Notes: a model not told the origin generated them from the letters alone. Positions 17,973 through 27,991 are shown, numbered from the stretch's first letter. The stretch: 64,000 nt of DNA from Psychrobacter arcticus 273-4 (GCF_000012305.1 NC_007204.1:868001-932000); one strand, 5' to 3'. Translations and numbers: made by a program.

Positions 17973-18383
17973 ATGGGTTATATTTATATCTATCTTGCCT
18001 CCCTTGTTATATTTTTGGGTATTGATGCCATTTGGCTTAAGACTATGACGGGTCTATTTTATGAAAAGCGTATTGGACATTTGCTTGCCGATGAGCCAAA
18101 TATCATTGCCGCTGGTGTGTTTTATCTGTTTTATCTGCTGGTACTGTGCATTATTATTCTCTATCCACAAATTAGATCAAATGCGCCACTTCACCATATT
18201 TTCTTACTGGGTGCTTTAATAGGGCTGATGGCTTACGGCACTTATGATTTTACCAGCTTAGCATTATACCAAGGCTTTACTCTGGAAACCGCTTTGGTTG
18301 ATTTTGCTTGGGGCGGTATCTTAACGGGTTCCGTGAGTACTATCGTGGCTTGGCTTGCTTATCGTTTTCATTGGCAAATATAG
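17973..18383 (+). CDS. DUF2177 family membrane protein
   Basis: 136 residues, nearly all in four hydrophobic helices. The family pattern is visible in IFLGIDAIWLKTMTGLFYEKRIGHLLAD near residue 15 and in MAYGTYDFTSLALYQGFTLETALVDFAWG near residue 80. Its function is unknown. It is the last gene of the FAD/DUF1365/Cfa operon, 37 bases after the methyltransferase with AAAGGA upstream, as in similar clusters elsewhere. Confidence 0.88.
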   Translation: MGYIYIYLASLVIFLGIDAIWLKTMTGLFYEKRIGHLLADEPNIIAAGVFYLFYLLVLCIIILYPQIRSNAPLHHIFLLGALIGLMAYGTYDFTSLALYQGFTLETALVDFAWGGILTGSVSTIVAWLAYRFHWQI

Positions 18384-18466
18384 TCTATTACTTAACGTGA
18401 ATAGACTATATTTGCGCTGTCGCAATTGCTGCTGTATAAATAACACTTAATAATAGGTTTTCACCT

Positions 18467-18475
18467 CCCCCCCCC
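18467..18475 (+). repeat. Homopolymer tract of nine C in a gene leader
   Basis: Nine consecutive Cs, four bases upstream of the AAGG ribosome binding site and 13 bases upstream of the thioesterase ATG at 18489. Such tracts are prone to slippage; here it would vary the leader rather than the reading frame. Confidence 0.85.
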
Positions 18476-18488
18476 GTTAAGGAATATT

Positions 18489-19052
18489 ATGTCGCAATAT
18501 AACACCAGCTCTACTGCTAAAAGAGTCCCGTTAAACCATGAGCTATATATGTCAGTGCTGATGACACCTGATATGGCCAATTTTATTGGTAACGTCCATG
18601 GTGGAGATTTGCTCAAGATGCTGGACCAAGTTGCTTATGCTTGTGCCAGTCGATATAGCGGTAGTTATGTGGTGACACTGTCGGTCGATCAAGTGATGTT
18701 TCGTGAGCCTATTTATGTTGGCGAGTTGGTGACGTTTGCAGCTAGTATTAATTATGTTGGCAAAACCTCAATGGAGGTTGGTATTCGGGTTGAGGCAGAG
18801 GACGTCCGTGCGCGTAAAGTTCGCCATACCAACAGCTGCTATTTTACGATGGTCGCGATTGATGATAAAGGTAAGCCAACACCGGCACCTGAGCTTGAGA
18901 TTACAGATGCCATGCAGCAATGCCGATTTGACGCAGGCTTGGAGCGTAAAAAGAGGCGTATGGAAGGATCGCAGCGCATCAACTGTGATATCGCCAAGCT
19001 GGCAGATAAACAAGGGAATGCAAGAGTCACCGCTACAAAAACACAAAGTTAA
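18489..19052 (+). CDS. Acyl-CoA thioesterase, hotdog fold (YciA/BACH type)
   Basis: Cytosolic thioesterase that hydrolyses acyl-CoA, 187 residues. The hotdog signature NVHGGDLLKMLDQVAYACA lies near residue 36 with the catalytic aspartate in HGGDLLK. VDQVMFREPIYVGELVTF follows near residue 65, and SMEVGIRVEAED near residue 96 completes the fold. The C-terminal 50 residues are charged and have no family signature. The start is fixed by AAGG seven bases upstream. A nine-C tract immediately upstream may affect expression. Confidence 0.9.
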   Translation: MSQYNTSSTAKRVPLNHELYMSVLMTPDMANFIGNVHGGDLLKMLDQVAYACASRYSGSYVVTLSVDQVMFREPIYVGELVTFAASINYVGKTSMEVGIRVEAEDVRARKVRHTNSCYFTMVAIDDKGKPTPAPELEITDAMQQCRFDAGLERKKRRMEGSQRINCDIAKLADKQGNARVTATKTQS

Positions 19053-19459
19053 GCGGTTTAAAAAAACTATTTTGAAAGAGCGATGATCGAGTCATTTTAA
19101 GAGATATTCATTCGAGCAGCGTTGTATCTACTCTAGAGTAACTCGATTATATAAAACCGTCAAAACCGACTCAAACACATGAGCCAACGCCGCACGCTGA
19201 TACGAGTGGCGTTGGTCGCTCTCGCGCTCAAAACCCGTTTAATGCTTCAGACAACACCTAACCGCACAGACAGTGACCTTTCATAACTCTTTCCTTGATT
19301 AATTGTCATTGAACTATACCTGAGTTTTTATGCTGTTTATTGAGTGTTTTTGCATCCATTTGTGGGCGTTTAGCGCAATAAATGACCTTTAAAAATAAAG
19401 GTTTAACCCCATATTGTTATAAACCTAACCTCTTATAAAAAATCAGGAAGACAGCCATT
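19053..19459. other. Intergenic region upstream of uvrB
   Basis: No gene seen. CCAACGCC (19184-19191) and GGCGTTGG (19208-19215) form an 8-bp hairpin with a 16-base loop but no T-run. It should contain the uvrB promoter. I did not find an unambiguous LexA box (CTGT-N8-ACAG). Confidence 0.4.
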
Positions 19460-21571
19460 ATGCGAATGCCTGAACCGCGCTCATCGCGTCAGTTAAACCA
19501 ATTGGCCACTCAGCTACAAGGCGAAGCTGAAATTAGTGGTGTTAATGCGTCTGGTACGCAAATATCAAGTCGTGCCTTTGAGATGGTTACCGAATTTGAG
19601 CCTGCGGGGGATCAGCCGCAAGCGATCAAAAAGCTGGTTAACGGTATCAATTCTGGTATGGATGAGCAGTTATTACTGGGCGTGACGGGTTCTGGTAAGA
19701 CGTATACCATGGCAAAGGTCATCTCTGAGACTCAACGCCCAACCATTATCATGGCGCATAATAAGACGCTTGCCGCCCAGTTATATGGTGAATTTAAATC
19801 GTTTTTCCCTAATAATGCAGTTGAATATTTCGTTAGTTATTATGACTATTATCAGCCGGAAGCATATGTCGCAGCGAGCGATACCTTTATCGAAAAAGAC
19901 AGCGCCATTAATGATCATATTGACCAGATGCGTCTGTCAGCCACACGTGCACTACTTGAGCGTCGTGATGCAATTATCGTCGCATCGGTATCATGCATTT
20001 ATGGTTTGGGTGATCCAGAAAGTTATCTGAAAATGCTGCTCCACGTCGTCGTCGGTGACAAAATAGACCGCACCGCGACGATTAAGCGTCTGGTTGAGAT
20101 GCAATATACGCGTAACGAGCTGGACTTTGGGCGTGGTACTTATCGTCTGCGCGGTGAGCTACTAGATATCTATCCTGCTGAGTCCGAGCAGCTGGCTGTG
20201 CGTGTACATTTGTTTGATAACGAAGTGGAAAAAATTACTTGGTTTGACCCTTTAACGGGCAAAACGGTGCGTACTGTACCGCGCATTACCATCTATCCAA
20301 AATCACATTATGTGACACCGCGTAATAAACTGGAAGCTGCCAGTCATACCATCCGCGCCGAGCTTGAGCCGCGGTTAGAGTATTTTCGTGAAAATAATAA
20401 ACTGATTGAAGCACAACGTCTCAAAGAGCGTACCCAGTATGACCTTGAGATGATTCAGCAGCTCGGCTACTGTAACGGTATTGAGAACTACTCACAGCAT
20501 CTGTCTGGTCGCCCGTCAGGTGAAGCGCCGCCGACGTTGTTTGATTACATTCCAGAAGATGCGCTGCTATTCATTGATGAATCGCACGTGACGGTATCGC
20601 AAATTGGCGCGATGTATAAAGGCGATAGATCACGTAAAGAAAATCTCGTCAATTACGGCTTTCGTCTACCGAGTGCGATGAATAACCGTCCGATGAAGTT
20701 TGAAGAGTGGGAGCGTATTAAGCCCAAGACCATTTATGTCAGCGCTACGCCTGCGTTGTATGAGCTTGAGCATAGCGAGCAAGTGGTCGAGCAAGTGGTG
20801 CGTCCGACTGGTTTGATTGACCCTGAGATTGAGATTCGTCCCGTATTGACGCAAGTCGATGATGTGTTGTCTGAGATTACCAAACGCCGTGAAAAAGATG
20901 AGCGCGTACTGATTACGACTTTGACTAAGCGAATGTCAGAGGATTTGACCAGTTATCTGAAAGAATATGATGTCAAAGTCGCCTATTTACATTCGGATAT
21001 TGATACCCTTGAGCGCATGCAGATTATTCATGAATTGCGTACTGGTGTACATGATGTGCTGGTCGGCATTAACTTGCTACGTGAAGGTCTTGATATGCCT
21101 GAGGTGTCATTGGTCGCGATATTTGATGCAGATAAAGAGGGCTTTTTGCGCTCTGAGCGTGCCTTGATTCAGACTATTGGTCGTGCTGCCCGTCATATTA
21201 ATGGTAAAGCGATTCTTTATGCCGATCGTATTACCAATAGTATGCAAAAAGCGATTGATGAGACGGATCGTCGCCGCGAAAAACAAGTGGCATTTAACCT
21301 TGAGCATAACATTACGCCAACAGGTGCTCGCCGTAGTATCACGGATAAAATCGATACGGGCGATGACCTTGATGCCAATGATAATCAAGCGATTCCGGTC
21401 AAAAGCAATCTACCTGATGTTGATATCAGTATCTTACGCAGTCCTGATTTGCTCGCCAAAGAAATTAATCGCCTTGAGAAGCTCATGAAGCAGATGTCGC
21501 GTGACTTGAAGTTTGAAGATGCGGCAAAAACACGTGATAAGGTGCTTGAGTTAAAGGCGCATTTGATTTAG
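19460..21571 (+). CDS. uvrB: Excinuclease ABC subunit B
   Basis: DNA damage recognition helicase-like subunit of UvrABC nucleotide excision repair, 703 residues. Walker [13 protein letters not shown] lies near residue 75. The beta-hairpin segment [21 protein letters not shown] is near 130, the Walker B region LFIDESHVT near 375, and the helicase motif VI region [15 protein letters not shown] near 575. The C-terminal UVR motif ([20 protein letters not shown]) that binds UvrC is intact. The N-terminus is about 35 residues longer than E. coli UvrB; AGGAAG supports the ATG at 19460. Confidence 0.97.
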   Translation: MRMPEPRSSRQLNQLATQLQGEAEISGVNASGTQISSRAFEMVTEFEPAGDQPQAIKKLVNGINSGMDEQLLLGVTGSGKTYTMAKVISETQRPTIIMAHNKTLAAQLYGEFKSFFPNNAVEYFVSYYDYYQPEAYVAASDTFIEKDSAINDHIDQMRLSATRALLERRDAIIVASVSCIYGLGDPESYLKMLLHVVVGDKIDRTATIKRLVEMQYTRNELDFGRGTYRLRGELLDIYPAESEQLAVRVHLFDNEVEKITWFDPLTGKTVRTVPRITIYPKSHYVTPRNKLEAASHTIRAELEPRLEYFRENNKLIEAQRLKERTQYDLEMIQQLGYCNGIENYSQHLSGRPSGEAPPTLFDYIPEDALLFIDESHVTVSQIGAMYKGDRSRKENLVNYGFRLPSAMNNRPMKFEEWERIKPKTIYVSATPALYELEHSEQVVEQVVRPTGLIDPEIEIRPVLTQVDDVLSEITKRREKDERVLITTLTKRMSEDLTSYLKEYDVKVAYLHSDIDTLERMQIIHELRTGVHDVLVGINLLREGLDMPEVSLVAIFDADKEGFLRSERALIQTIGRAARHINGKAILYADRITNSMQKAIDETDRRREKQVAFNLEHNITPTGARRSITDKIDTGDDLDANDNQAIPVKSNLPDVDISILRSPDLLAKEINRLEKLMKQMSRDLKFEDAAKTRDKVLELKAHLI

Positions 21572-21600
21572 AAAGTAAAGTTTAGAATGTAAAAAAAGTA

Positions 21601-21873
21601 GGGCGTGTTGAACATTGTGGATAAATTGATGGTAAAAAAAATAGCGAAGCAGTCATCTTTAAGTCCACCAACAACCATAGTCGGTGAAAAGTAATATCGA
21701 TACAACACGTACTACTGGTGCAAATTTTTCTTGCTTGCTGTGCCTACGCAGACAGAGGCTGCAAAAAATTTACACCAGCAATACGGTAGCCACTTTAAAG
21801 TATTTCAACTATATATGGACTGGCACTCGCTTGTGCTTATCTATGGTTGAAATTATAAATGTTCAATACGCCC
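21601..21873. mobile_element. Inverted-repeat-bounded remnant with a nested 138-bp repeat
   Basis: GGGCGTGTTGAACATT (21601-21616) and its near-perfect reverse complement AATGTTCAATACGCCC (21858-21873, one mismatch) bound a 273-bp segment. Both ends are next to TA. The segment has no transposase frame and holds repeat copy 2 in its middle. It looks like a MITE or deleted insertion sequence into which the 138-bp repeat later inserted. Confidence 0.65.
21676..21813 (+). repeat. 138-bp palindromic repeat, copy 2 (nested)
   Basis: Plus orientation, with the left terminal base changed (CATAG). It lies inside the 273-bp inverted-repeat element downstream of uvrB. The element reads as a short spurious ORF ([17 protein letters not shown]...) also seen at copies 1 and 9. 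Confidence 0.93.
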
Positions 21874-21884
21874 TAATAAACTGC

Positions 21885-22271
21885 TTATTTAACGATACTC
21901 GAATAACAACTCTGCAATGATTTCGCGACGACTCTAGCCACCAATTGCACGCGATATTGTGGGTCTATGGCTGCATTGCCCAATTCAATAAAAGTGACTT
22001 GCTGTGGTGCTTGTTCGCTGACGCAGCCGCAAACCCTGCCTTTTACCGCTTCTTCTTGCGCTTCAGTCATAGCAACACTGGCAATACGCCACGCGTTTTG
22101 CTGTTCGATCTGACTGCGACATTGATTGTCGATAGCCGCTTTAAAAACGTTCATACCGATCTCGTTTGCAGTACCCATTGCTGTTCCTGCATTGGTATTG
22201 CCGCCCGTTGTGGCACAGCCCGCTAACGCAAATGTTGCTAGTAATGCTGTTGATGCAAATAATTTCTTCAT
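21885..22271 (-). CDS. Small lipoprotein with a C / CxC / C cysteine pattern
   Basis: 128 residues with a signal peptide and lipobox (LATFALAGC, lipidated cysteine near residue 19), so probably anchored to the outer or inner membrane facing the periplasm. The mature part has four cysteines spaced C-x29-C-x-C-x38-C. I do not recognise the family. A second exported protein at 53321-53650 has the same order of cysteines (C-x18-C-x-C-x41-C), suggesting a shared fold with two disulfides. It begins 12 bases beyond the inverted-repeat element downstream of uvrB and reads toward it. Confidence 0.8.
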   Translation of the reverse strand: MKKLFASTALLATFALAGCATTGGNTNAGTAMGTANEIGMNVFKAAIDNQCRSQIEQQNAWRIASVAMTEAQEEAVKGRVCGCVSEQAPQQVTFIELGNAAIDPQYRVQLVARVVAKSLQSCYSSIVK

Positions 22272-22375
22272 CAGATTTCCTTTCAGGTTGATCGGTGTTA
22301 TGAGGAGACATATTTAAAATTTTATATCGTGCTGAGCAGAGGTGCCAAAATCTACAATCTACTTTTTGCTATCTA

Positions 22376-22513
22376 TATAGTCGGTGCAAAGTAATATCGA
22401 TACAACACGTATTGCTGGTGCAAATTTTTCTTGCTTGCTGTGCCTACGCAGACAGAGGCTGCAAAAAATTTACACCAGCAATACTGTAGCGACTTTAAAG
22501 TATTTCAACTATA
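22376..22513 (+). repeat. 138-bp palindromic repeat, copy 3
   Basis: Plus orientation with TATAG and CTATA ends. It differs from the consensus by G-C-A for G-A-A near its start. It lies between the lipoprotein and TRAP genes. Confidence 0.95.
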
Positions 22514-23022
22514 TACATCAAGACAGTTAAAAAGTCATCTTACTAGAACTCAATATTGATGACAAAGGAAATATGAACGTGCTATTAGAATATCTCTTAA
22601 CAACTGTTCTTATATCAAATTATGTCATGGTGAAAAGAGTTGTAAATATTCCAGTAGGGGTATGTCCTTATAGATATAAAGGTTTACAAGGCGGTTAAAG
22701 TTTGTTTAAATAACTTACAATATGAAACTTAGTATCGCTTAGCGAAACAAGAAGGTGGTATTTAGTAAATAGTAGTTCTCAATTCTGAATAAATCTCGAT
22801 TTATAGTCAGGATAAGGGCTAGCGAGAAAAACAATATAGCAATATAAAGCTTCTCATGTTTTAATTAGATAGACTATTTTTTATGGCGAGCTCGTTACAA
22901 CAGAGTGATTAAAAAGCCATCTAAAATAGCACGTTGCTAGTATGACGAATATGGATAGCGCTATCATATTCGAGTCATACTTTTATAAGTCCATTTGCTT
23001 TATTTTATCAAGGAAGAAAATA
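22514..23022. other. A/T-rich upstream region of the TRAP operon
   Basis: No supported gene. A 41-codon frame at 22573-22698 (MNVLLEYLLTTVLISNYVMV...) has an AAAGGA placed only three bases before its ATG and no recognisable family. The promoter of the TRAP genes should lie here. Confidence 0.4.
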
Positions 23023-24057
23023 ATGAAGTCCATTTATAAAACGCCTTTACTTGCGGCAATGATAGCAGCTAGTATGATGCTGGTTGCCTGTTCAGACAAA
23101 GCGGCTACTGATAGCGCAGCTACTGACAGTACGGCTGCCGATGGCGCTGTTACTGACACCGCTGCCACAGCAAATGACAAGCTTGAAACCAAATTTGTTA
23201 CTATCGCTACAGGCGGCGCGTCAGGTCCTTATAATATTATCGGGACGTCTTTGGCAGAGATTTATGCCAAAACCTTTGGCGTCAACTCAAAGACTCAAAC
23301 GACAGGCGCCTCAGTAGAAAACGTCAATCTGTTGACACAAGGTAAAGTTGATATGGTATTGGCCCTTAGTGATGTGGTCACTGATGCGGTTGAAGGTAAA
23401 AATAACTTTGATGCGCCAATCACTAATATTCAACAAATTGCCGTATTGTATCCTAACGTAATTCAGTTGGTTGCCACTCAAGATTCTGGAATCAAAAATA
23501 TTGAAGACTTAAAAGGCAAGCGTATTGCTGTTGGCGATCAAGGATCTGGCACAGAAGTGAATGCTCGGACATTACTAGAAGGGTTTGGCTTGACTTATGA
23601 TGATGTCGAGGTGGATTATTTAGGCTTTGCTGATGCTGCAGATGCGATGAAAGCTGGCAAAATTGAGGCGGCATTTTTTAGTAGTGGCTTACCAAACTCT
23701 TCATTATTAGAGCTAGAGCAAGGCATTAAGTTGCAGTTGGTCACCATCAATCAAGATAAGCTTAAAAAAATTATTGAGACCAAACCTTACTTTAAGACTT
23801 TTGAGATTCCTGCCGGTACCTATGGTAATGATGCTGCTATTCCAACAACAGCTGTCATGAACGCCTTATTAGTGCGTTCTGATATGTCTGAGGATGACGT
23901 TTATAAACTGACCAAAGCTTTATTTGATAATTTAGAAGGTTTGAAAAATGCCCACCAAGCGGCCGCTGATATCAGTTTAGAGACGGCGCAGCAAGGTATG
24001 GTAGCGCCTATTCATCCAGGAGCCAAAAAATACTATGATGAGCAAGCAGCTAAATAA
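23023..24057 (+). CDS. TAXI-family TRAP transporter solute-binding lipoprotein
   Basis: Periplasmic substrate receptor of a TRAP transporter, 344 residues from the ATG at 23023, which has AGGAAG six bases upstream; the frame is open to 22942 but lacks a ribosome binding site there. The N-terminus is a signal peptide with lipobox MMLVAC, so it is a lipid-anchored receptor. A Ser/Thr/Ala/Asp-rich linker follows. The TAXI domain starts with ATGGASGPYNIIGTSLAEIY near residue 65. It leads an operon with DUF1850 and a fused permease. Ligand is unknown; glutamate-type substrates are known for some TAXI systems. Confidence 0.93.
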   Translation: MKSIYKTPLLAAMIAASMMLVACSDKAATDSAATDSTAADGAVTDTAATANDKLETKFVTIATGGASGPYNIIGTSLAEIYAKTFGVNSKTQTTGASVENVNLLTQGKVDMVLALSDVVTDAVEGKNNFDAPITNIQQIAVLYPNVIQLVATQDSGIKNIEDLKGKRIAVGDQGSGTEVNARTLLEGFGLTYDDVEVDYLGFADAADAMKAGKIEAAFFSSGLPNSSLLELEQGIKLQLVTINQDKLKKIIETKPYFKTFEIPAGTYGNDAAIPTTAVMNALLVRSDMSEDDVYKLTKALFDNLEGLKNAHQAAADISLETAQQGMVAPIHPGAKKYYDEQAAK

Positions 24058-24595
24058 GCGCTCATGGCTATGGTTATTAACTGGCGCAACACTTATTGTT
24101 GCGCTAGTTTTTTTTACGCTATGGGCCGTGTCTACACGCCAGTCTGTAATCGAAGTGCGAGTTGATGGCGTTGAGGATACTGATGAATCTGATAAAGTGG
24201 TCTGTTATTTCATCGAACCCAACTTCCAACTGCGATGGATACATTCTGTAGAAAAACAATGGTGGGAGGAGCAGTATCTTCGCGAAAGCGATGGGTTACT
24301 GCTGACCACCACCTATTTTCAAGCTTTCGGTGCGGGCACCCCATCAACTGAAGCGCTTGCTTCAGTACAAAAACCTGGCTATGTAGGTTATCAAATCAAT
24401 GAAAGACTCCCTCATCTGGACTGGGTGGTATCCCGGCTAACTAAAGGTGAAATTGATTATGCTGCCTATCGGATTTTGATTCATCAATGGGTGCCAGATT
24501 ACTCAGAGGTAACGATTACGCCCAAAGCGTATAATATAATGGATAGATTTAATAAGGACTTGTGCCATGAACTCTCAAGTGACGGATCACAATAG
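24035..24595 (+). CDS. DUF1850 protein, small accessory subunit of TAXI-TRAP transporter
   Basis: 186 residues with one N-terminal membrane helix (WLWLLTGATLIVALVFFTLW). The family core FQLRWIHSVEKQWWEEQYL and DGLLLTTTYFQAFGAGTPS follows. DUF1850 proteins are found almost only beside TAXI-TRAP permeases and may correspond to the small membrane subunit. The start overlaps the receptor gene by 23 bases (ATG at 24035 or 24038), and its 3' end overlaps the permease gene by 29 bases, so translation is probably coupled along the operon. Confidence 0.87.
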   Translation: MMSKQLNKRSWLWLLTGATLIVALVFFTLWAVSTRQSVIEVRVDGVEDTDESDKVVCYFIEPNFQLRWIHSVEKQWWEEQYLRESDGLLLTTTYFQAFGAGTPSTEALASVQKPGYVGYQINERLPHLDWVVSRLTKGEIDYAAYRILIHQWVPDYSEVTITPKAYNIMDRFNKDLCHELSSDGSQ

Positions 24596-26651
24596 CGCAT
24601 CCACCATGTCTAGCGAAGATGCCAATTTGTCGAAGCATCCGGACCTTCATGTAGATACTGATGTTGACGATGACGATGATGTTGATCCTAGTGTCACACA
24701 GGCGATATTAGAAAAATACGATCGAGAATCTATTACGCGTCATATCACCCAAGGTCCAGTGAAGTATATTATTGCTGCGATCTGTATTTTCTACTCCATT
24801 TTTCACTTATACATCACCTTTAATCCAATGCCCTCACTACTACAGCGCTCTGTGCATGTGGGCGTTGGGTTTGCTTTGATTTTTTTGATTTTCCCTGCCA
24901 GTAAAAAAAGCAGCCGTAAGAAAGTGGCATGGTATGACTGGATTTGGTTTTTACTGTCCTTCTCTGGGATGGCCTATCTCATATATGAGTACCAAGAAAT
25001 TGTGACTTCTCGCGGTGGTATGGCAAATTCGGTCGATGTGATATTTTCTATTATTACGGTCATCTGTGTCCTTGAAGGTAGTCGACGCATCACTGGTTGG
25101 ATATTGCCCATATTGGCGTCGATATTTTTGCTCTATCCATTTATAAGTCATTTAGACTTTATGCCAAATCGTTTGCTCACTCGGCCATATGATTTTGGCG
25201 ATATTTTTGGTCAGCTATTTTTGAAGACTGAAGGACTGTACTCCGTTGCGATTGGCGCGTCAGTGACTTTTATCTTTCTGTTTATTTTGTTTGGCGCATT
25301 TTTGGCGCGTTCTGGAATGGGTCAGCTATTTAATGATTTGGCATTGGCGCTGGCAGGGGATAAAAAAGGCGGACCTGCTAAGGTTGCTGTGATTTCAAGC
25401 GGCTTTATGGGCAGTATCAATGGCTCAGCCTTATCAAACGTAGTCAGTACCGGCGCGTTTACCATCCCTTTGATGAAAAAGGTCGGTTATCATAAAGATT
25501 TTGCTGGGGCAGTAGAGGCCAGTGCCTCAGTCGGTGGTCAGATATTACCGCCTATCATGGGTGCCAGTGCTTTTATTATGGCGGAGACAACAGGCCTACC
25601 GTATAGCACCATTGCTTTGGCGGCGTTATTACCTGCTATTCTCTATTATCTCGGCGTTATCGCACAGGTACATTTTCGTGCCGGTCGCCGAGACTTAAAA
25701 GGCATGGCAAAAGAGAGTCTGCCGCAGGTAAAAGAGGTATTAAAAGCGCGCGGTCATATGCTATTGCCGATTGTGTTTTTGATATATTTATTAATACAAA
25801 ATGTACCAGTAGGTTATGCCGCTGCTTATACCATTGGCTTTACTGTCGTCATCAGTATGCTACGCAAAGAGACACGCATGGGCTTCAAGGATATCTTGGG
25901 TGCTCTAGAAGATGGTGCTCGCCAGTCATTAGCAGTGATGGCAGCTTGTGCGGTCGTGGGTATTATCATCGGAGTAGTCAGTTTGACCAGCTTTGGTACG
26001 GTGATGACTTCTTCAATTGTCACCTTGGGTGCAGGGTCTTTATTGCTTACTTTGATTTTGACTATGCTAGCTTCGATGGTCTTGGGTATGGGATTGCCCT
26101 CCATTCCTGCTTATATCATTACCGCAACCATGGCAGCGCCAGCTTTAGCTGGGTTTGATATTCCTATTTTATCAGCGCATATGTTTGTCTTCTATTTTGG
26201 CGTGTTTGCTAACATTACCCCGCCAGTCTGTCTAGCAGCCTTTGCTGGTGCTGGTATCTCTGGCGGTGACCCGATGACAACAGGATACTTGTCATTAAAG
26301 TTAGCGTTAGCAGGTTTTATCGTCCCGTTTATGTTTATTTATAATCCTGCGATGTTGATGATTGACCCGACAGATCTTGCTGTCACGGCTAAAGCGTTTC
26401 CTCTGCCACCTGTAATCGATATTGTTATTGCTGTTGTGACGTCTGTCATTGGTGTGATTGGGCTTAGCGCGGCGTTAGAGGGTTATTTTAAAAGTGACAT
26501 GAATGTCGTTACACGCTTAATATTGGCATTAGGTGCATTATTGCTGATTTATCCTGGGCTTATCACAGGTGTAATAGGTGGCGTAATAGTACTGGGTATC
26601 GCGGCGTTTAATATAAAAGGTAGTAAGGCGCCAACCGCTTTAAGTGTTTAA
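24567..26651 (+). CDS. TRAP transporter permease, fused small and large subunits (TAXI type)
   Basis: Inner-membrane permease of 694 residues with about 16 hydrophobic segments. An acidic N-terminal tail (DVDDDDDVDPS near residue 33) precedes four helices like DctQ. From about residue 215 the DctM-like part carries the GSINGSALSNVVSTGAFTIP and ASVGGQILPPIMGASAFIM motifs of TRAP large subunits. GLPSIPAYIITATMAAPAL lies near residue 510. It completes the TAXI receptor-DUF1850-permease system, which imports an unknown solute with the sodium gradient. A strong terminator follows. Confidence 0.94.
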   Translation: MNSQVTDHNSASTMSSEDANLSKHPDLHVDTDVDDDDDVDPSVTQAILEKYDRESITRHITQGPVKYIIAAICIFYSIFHLYITFNPMPSLLQRSVHVGVGFALIFLIFPASKKSSRKKVAWYDWIWFLLSFSGMAYLIYEYQEIVTSRGGMANSVDVIFSIITVICVLEGSRRITGWILPILASIFLLYPFISHLDFMPNRLLTRPYDFGDIFGQLFLKTEGLYSVAIGASVTFIFLFILFGAFLARSGMGQLFNDLALALAGDKKGGPAKVAVISSGFMGSINGSALSNVVSTGAFTIPLMKKVGYHKDFAGAVEASASVGGQILPPIMGASAFIMAETTGLPYSTIALAALLPAILYYLGVIAQVHFRAGRRDLKGMAKESLPQVKEVLKARGHMLLPIVFLIYLLIQNVPVGYAAAYTIGFTVVISMLRKETRMGFKDILGALEDGARQSLAVMAACAVVGIIIGVVSLTSFGTVMTSSIVTLGAGSLLLTLILTMLASMVLGMGLPSIPAYIITATMAAPALAGFDIPILSAHMFVFYFGVFANITPPVCLAAFAGAGISGGDPMTTGYLSLKLALAGFIVPFMFIYNPAMLMIDPTDLAVTAKAFPLPPVIDIVIAVVTSVIGVIGLSAALEGYFKSDMNVVTRLILALGALLLIYPGLITGVIGGVIVLGIAAFNIKGSKAPTALSV

Positions 26652-26698
26652 CATTGAAACGCTGCTGCTTTAAGTGAAACAGAAGATTTAGAAGCATA

Positions 26699-26737
26699 GA
26701 AAAGGGCGAATAGTAGATATCTGCTATTCGCCCTTTG
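26699..26737. terminator. Bidirectional terminator between the TRAP operon and lipA
   Basis: Stem AAAGGGCGAATAG/CTATTCGCCCTTT with an A-run on the left and TTTGTATATTTT on the right, between convergent genes. Confidence 0.87.
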
Positions 26738-26785
26738 TATATTTTAAGATTCGTCATTTTACGTTGATATAGTGACGACTCTCAC

Positions 26786-27829
26786 TTAACAGCCAAGCTT
26801 ACCTTCTGCTGCTAAGGCTTTTTTGCTACGGATAGGTGCTGGGCAATCTTCGCCGTAGTATTGACGATCAGCAAAATAGCTTGAGCGCACCATAGGACCT
26901 GCCCAAATGTTAAAGAAGCCAATCTTTTTGCCATAGTCCATATAACGCTGGAATTCATCAGGATGCACATAGCGATCGACTGGCGCATGGTCTTTACTTG
27001 GTTGTAAGTACTGACCAACGGTAATCATATCGACGTTATGCGCTTTTAGATCATCAAGTAGCTTATAGATTTCTTCTTCTGTTTCACCAAGCCCAACCAT
27101 AAAGCCGCATTTGGTGGCAATATCAGGGCGACGCTCTTTATAGATCTTGAGCAAGTCTAATGAATGCTGATAATCAGAGCCTGGACGGAAGGCTTTATAT
27201 AAACGAGGCACCGTTTCGATATTGTGGTTAAAGACGTCAGGCGCAGTTTCAGTCAATAAGTCTAACGCTATATCCATACGGCCACGGAAATCTGGCACCA
27301 AAATCTCGATTAAGCAATTTGGGCTGAGTGCGCGAGATTCGTTCAATACTTCAACGAAATGCGCGGCGCCGCCATCTTTTAAATCATCACGGTCAACAGA
27401 GGTAATGACGGCATATTTAAGACCCAAACCTTGAATGGTCTCAGCAGTATGGCGCGGCTCATCTTTATCTAACTCATTGGGGCGACCATGTCCGACATCA
27501 CAGAACGGGCAACGACGCGTACAGATATCACCCATAATCATAAAGGTGGCGGTACCATCGGCAAAACACTGCGGCAGGTTAGGGCAGGCAGCTTCTTCAC
27601 AAACGGTGTAAAGCTTTTGCTCACGCAAGGTAGATTTGATACGTGCGACTTCAGCAGGTGAAGACAGCTTTACCCGAATCCAATCTGGCTTTTTCTTTGC
27701 CTCGACAGTCGGGATGATTTTAATTGGAATACGTGCAACTTTATCGTAGCCACGTAATTTTTCGCCTTGGATGGCTTTTTTGGGTTTTGCACGGGCAGCA
27801 GGCATGTGCGTTTGTACGGCGTTTGTCAT
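26786..27829 (-). CDS. lipA: Lipoyl synthase
   Basis: Radical SAM enzyme inserting two sulfurs into octanoyl groups on lipoyl domains of 2-oxoacid dehydrogenases and GcvH. It has 347 residues. The auxiliary cluster cysteines are in [13 protein letters not shown] near residue 80 and the radical SAM motif [13 protein letters not shown] near residue 105. [17 protein letters not shown] near residue 245 and the C-terminal VRSSYFADR with the conserved serine ligand are present. The N-terminal 60 residues are lysine/arginine-rich. No lipB is seen next to it. Confidence 0.96.
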   Translation of the reverse strand: MTNAVQTHMPAARAKPKKAIQGEKLRGYDKVARIPIKIIPTVEAKKKPDWIRVKLSSPAEVARIKSTLREQKLYTVCEEAACPNLPQCFADGTATFMIMGDICTRRCPFCDVGHGRPNELDKDEPRHTAETIQGLGLKYAVITSVDRDDLKDGGAAHFVEVLNESRALSPNCLIEILVPDFRGRMDIALDLLTETAPDVFNHNIETVPRLYKAFRPGSDYQHSLDLLKIYKERRPDIATKCGFMVGLGETEEEIYKLLDDLKAHNVDMITVGQYLQPSKDHAPVDRYVHPDEFQRYMDYGKKIGFFNIWAGPMVRSSYFADRQYYGEDCPAPIRSKKALAAEGKLGC

Positions 27830-27991
27830 AATAAAATTATCTCTTAACCCTTGATAGAATAAGGGTTTATGGAATTATTAGAATGCTTTATGAATCGAGT
27901 TATTATAGCAGATATCAGGTTGGCAGTTTTTATGCAATTGTATGAGGGTTACCTTATTAAGGCTACTATGAATACGCGATTTAGCATAGTT

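Noticed and set aside
21684..21920. Small ORF starting [17 protein letters not shown]
   Set aside because: It lies in repeat copy 2 and the same peptide start appears at copies 1 and 9. It is a by-product of the repeat with no independent ribosome binding site.
22573..22698. 41-codon hydrophobic ORF upstream of the TRAP operon
   Set aside because: AAAGGA is only three bases from the ATG, no homologous pattern is recognisable, and the region is A/T-rich, so chance is likely.
23084..23317. 77-residue ORF inside the TAXI receptor gene
   Set aside because: It is a shifted-frame shadow of the repetitive Asp/Ala/Thr linker of the receptor.
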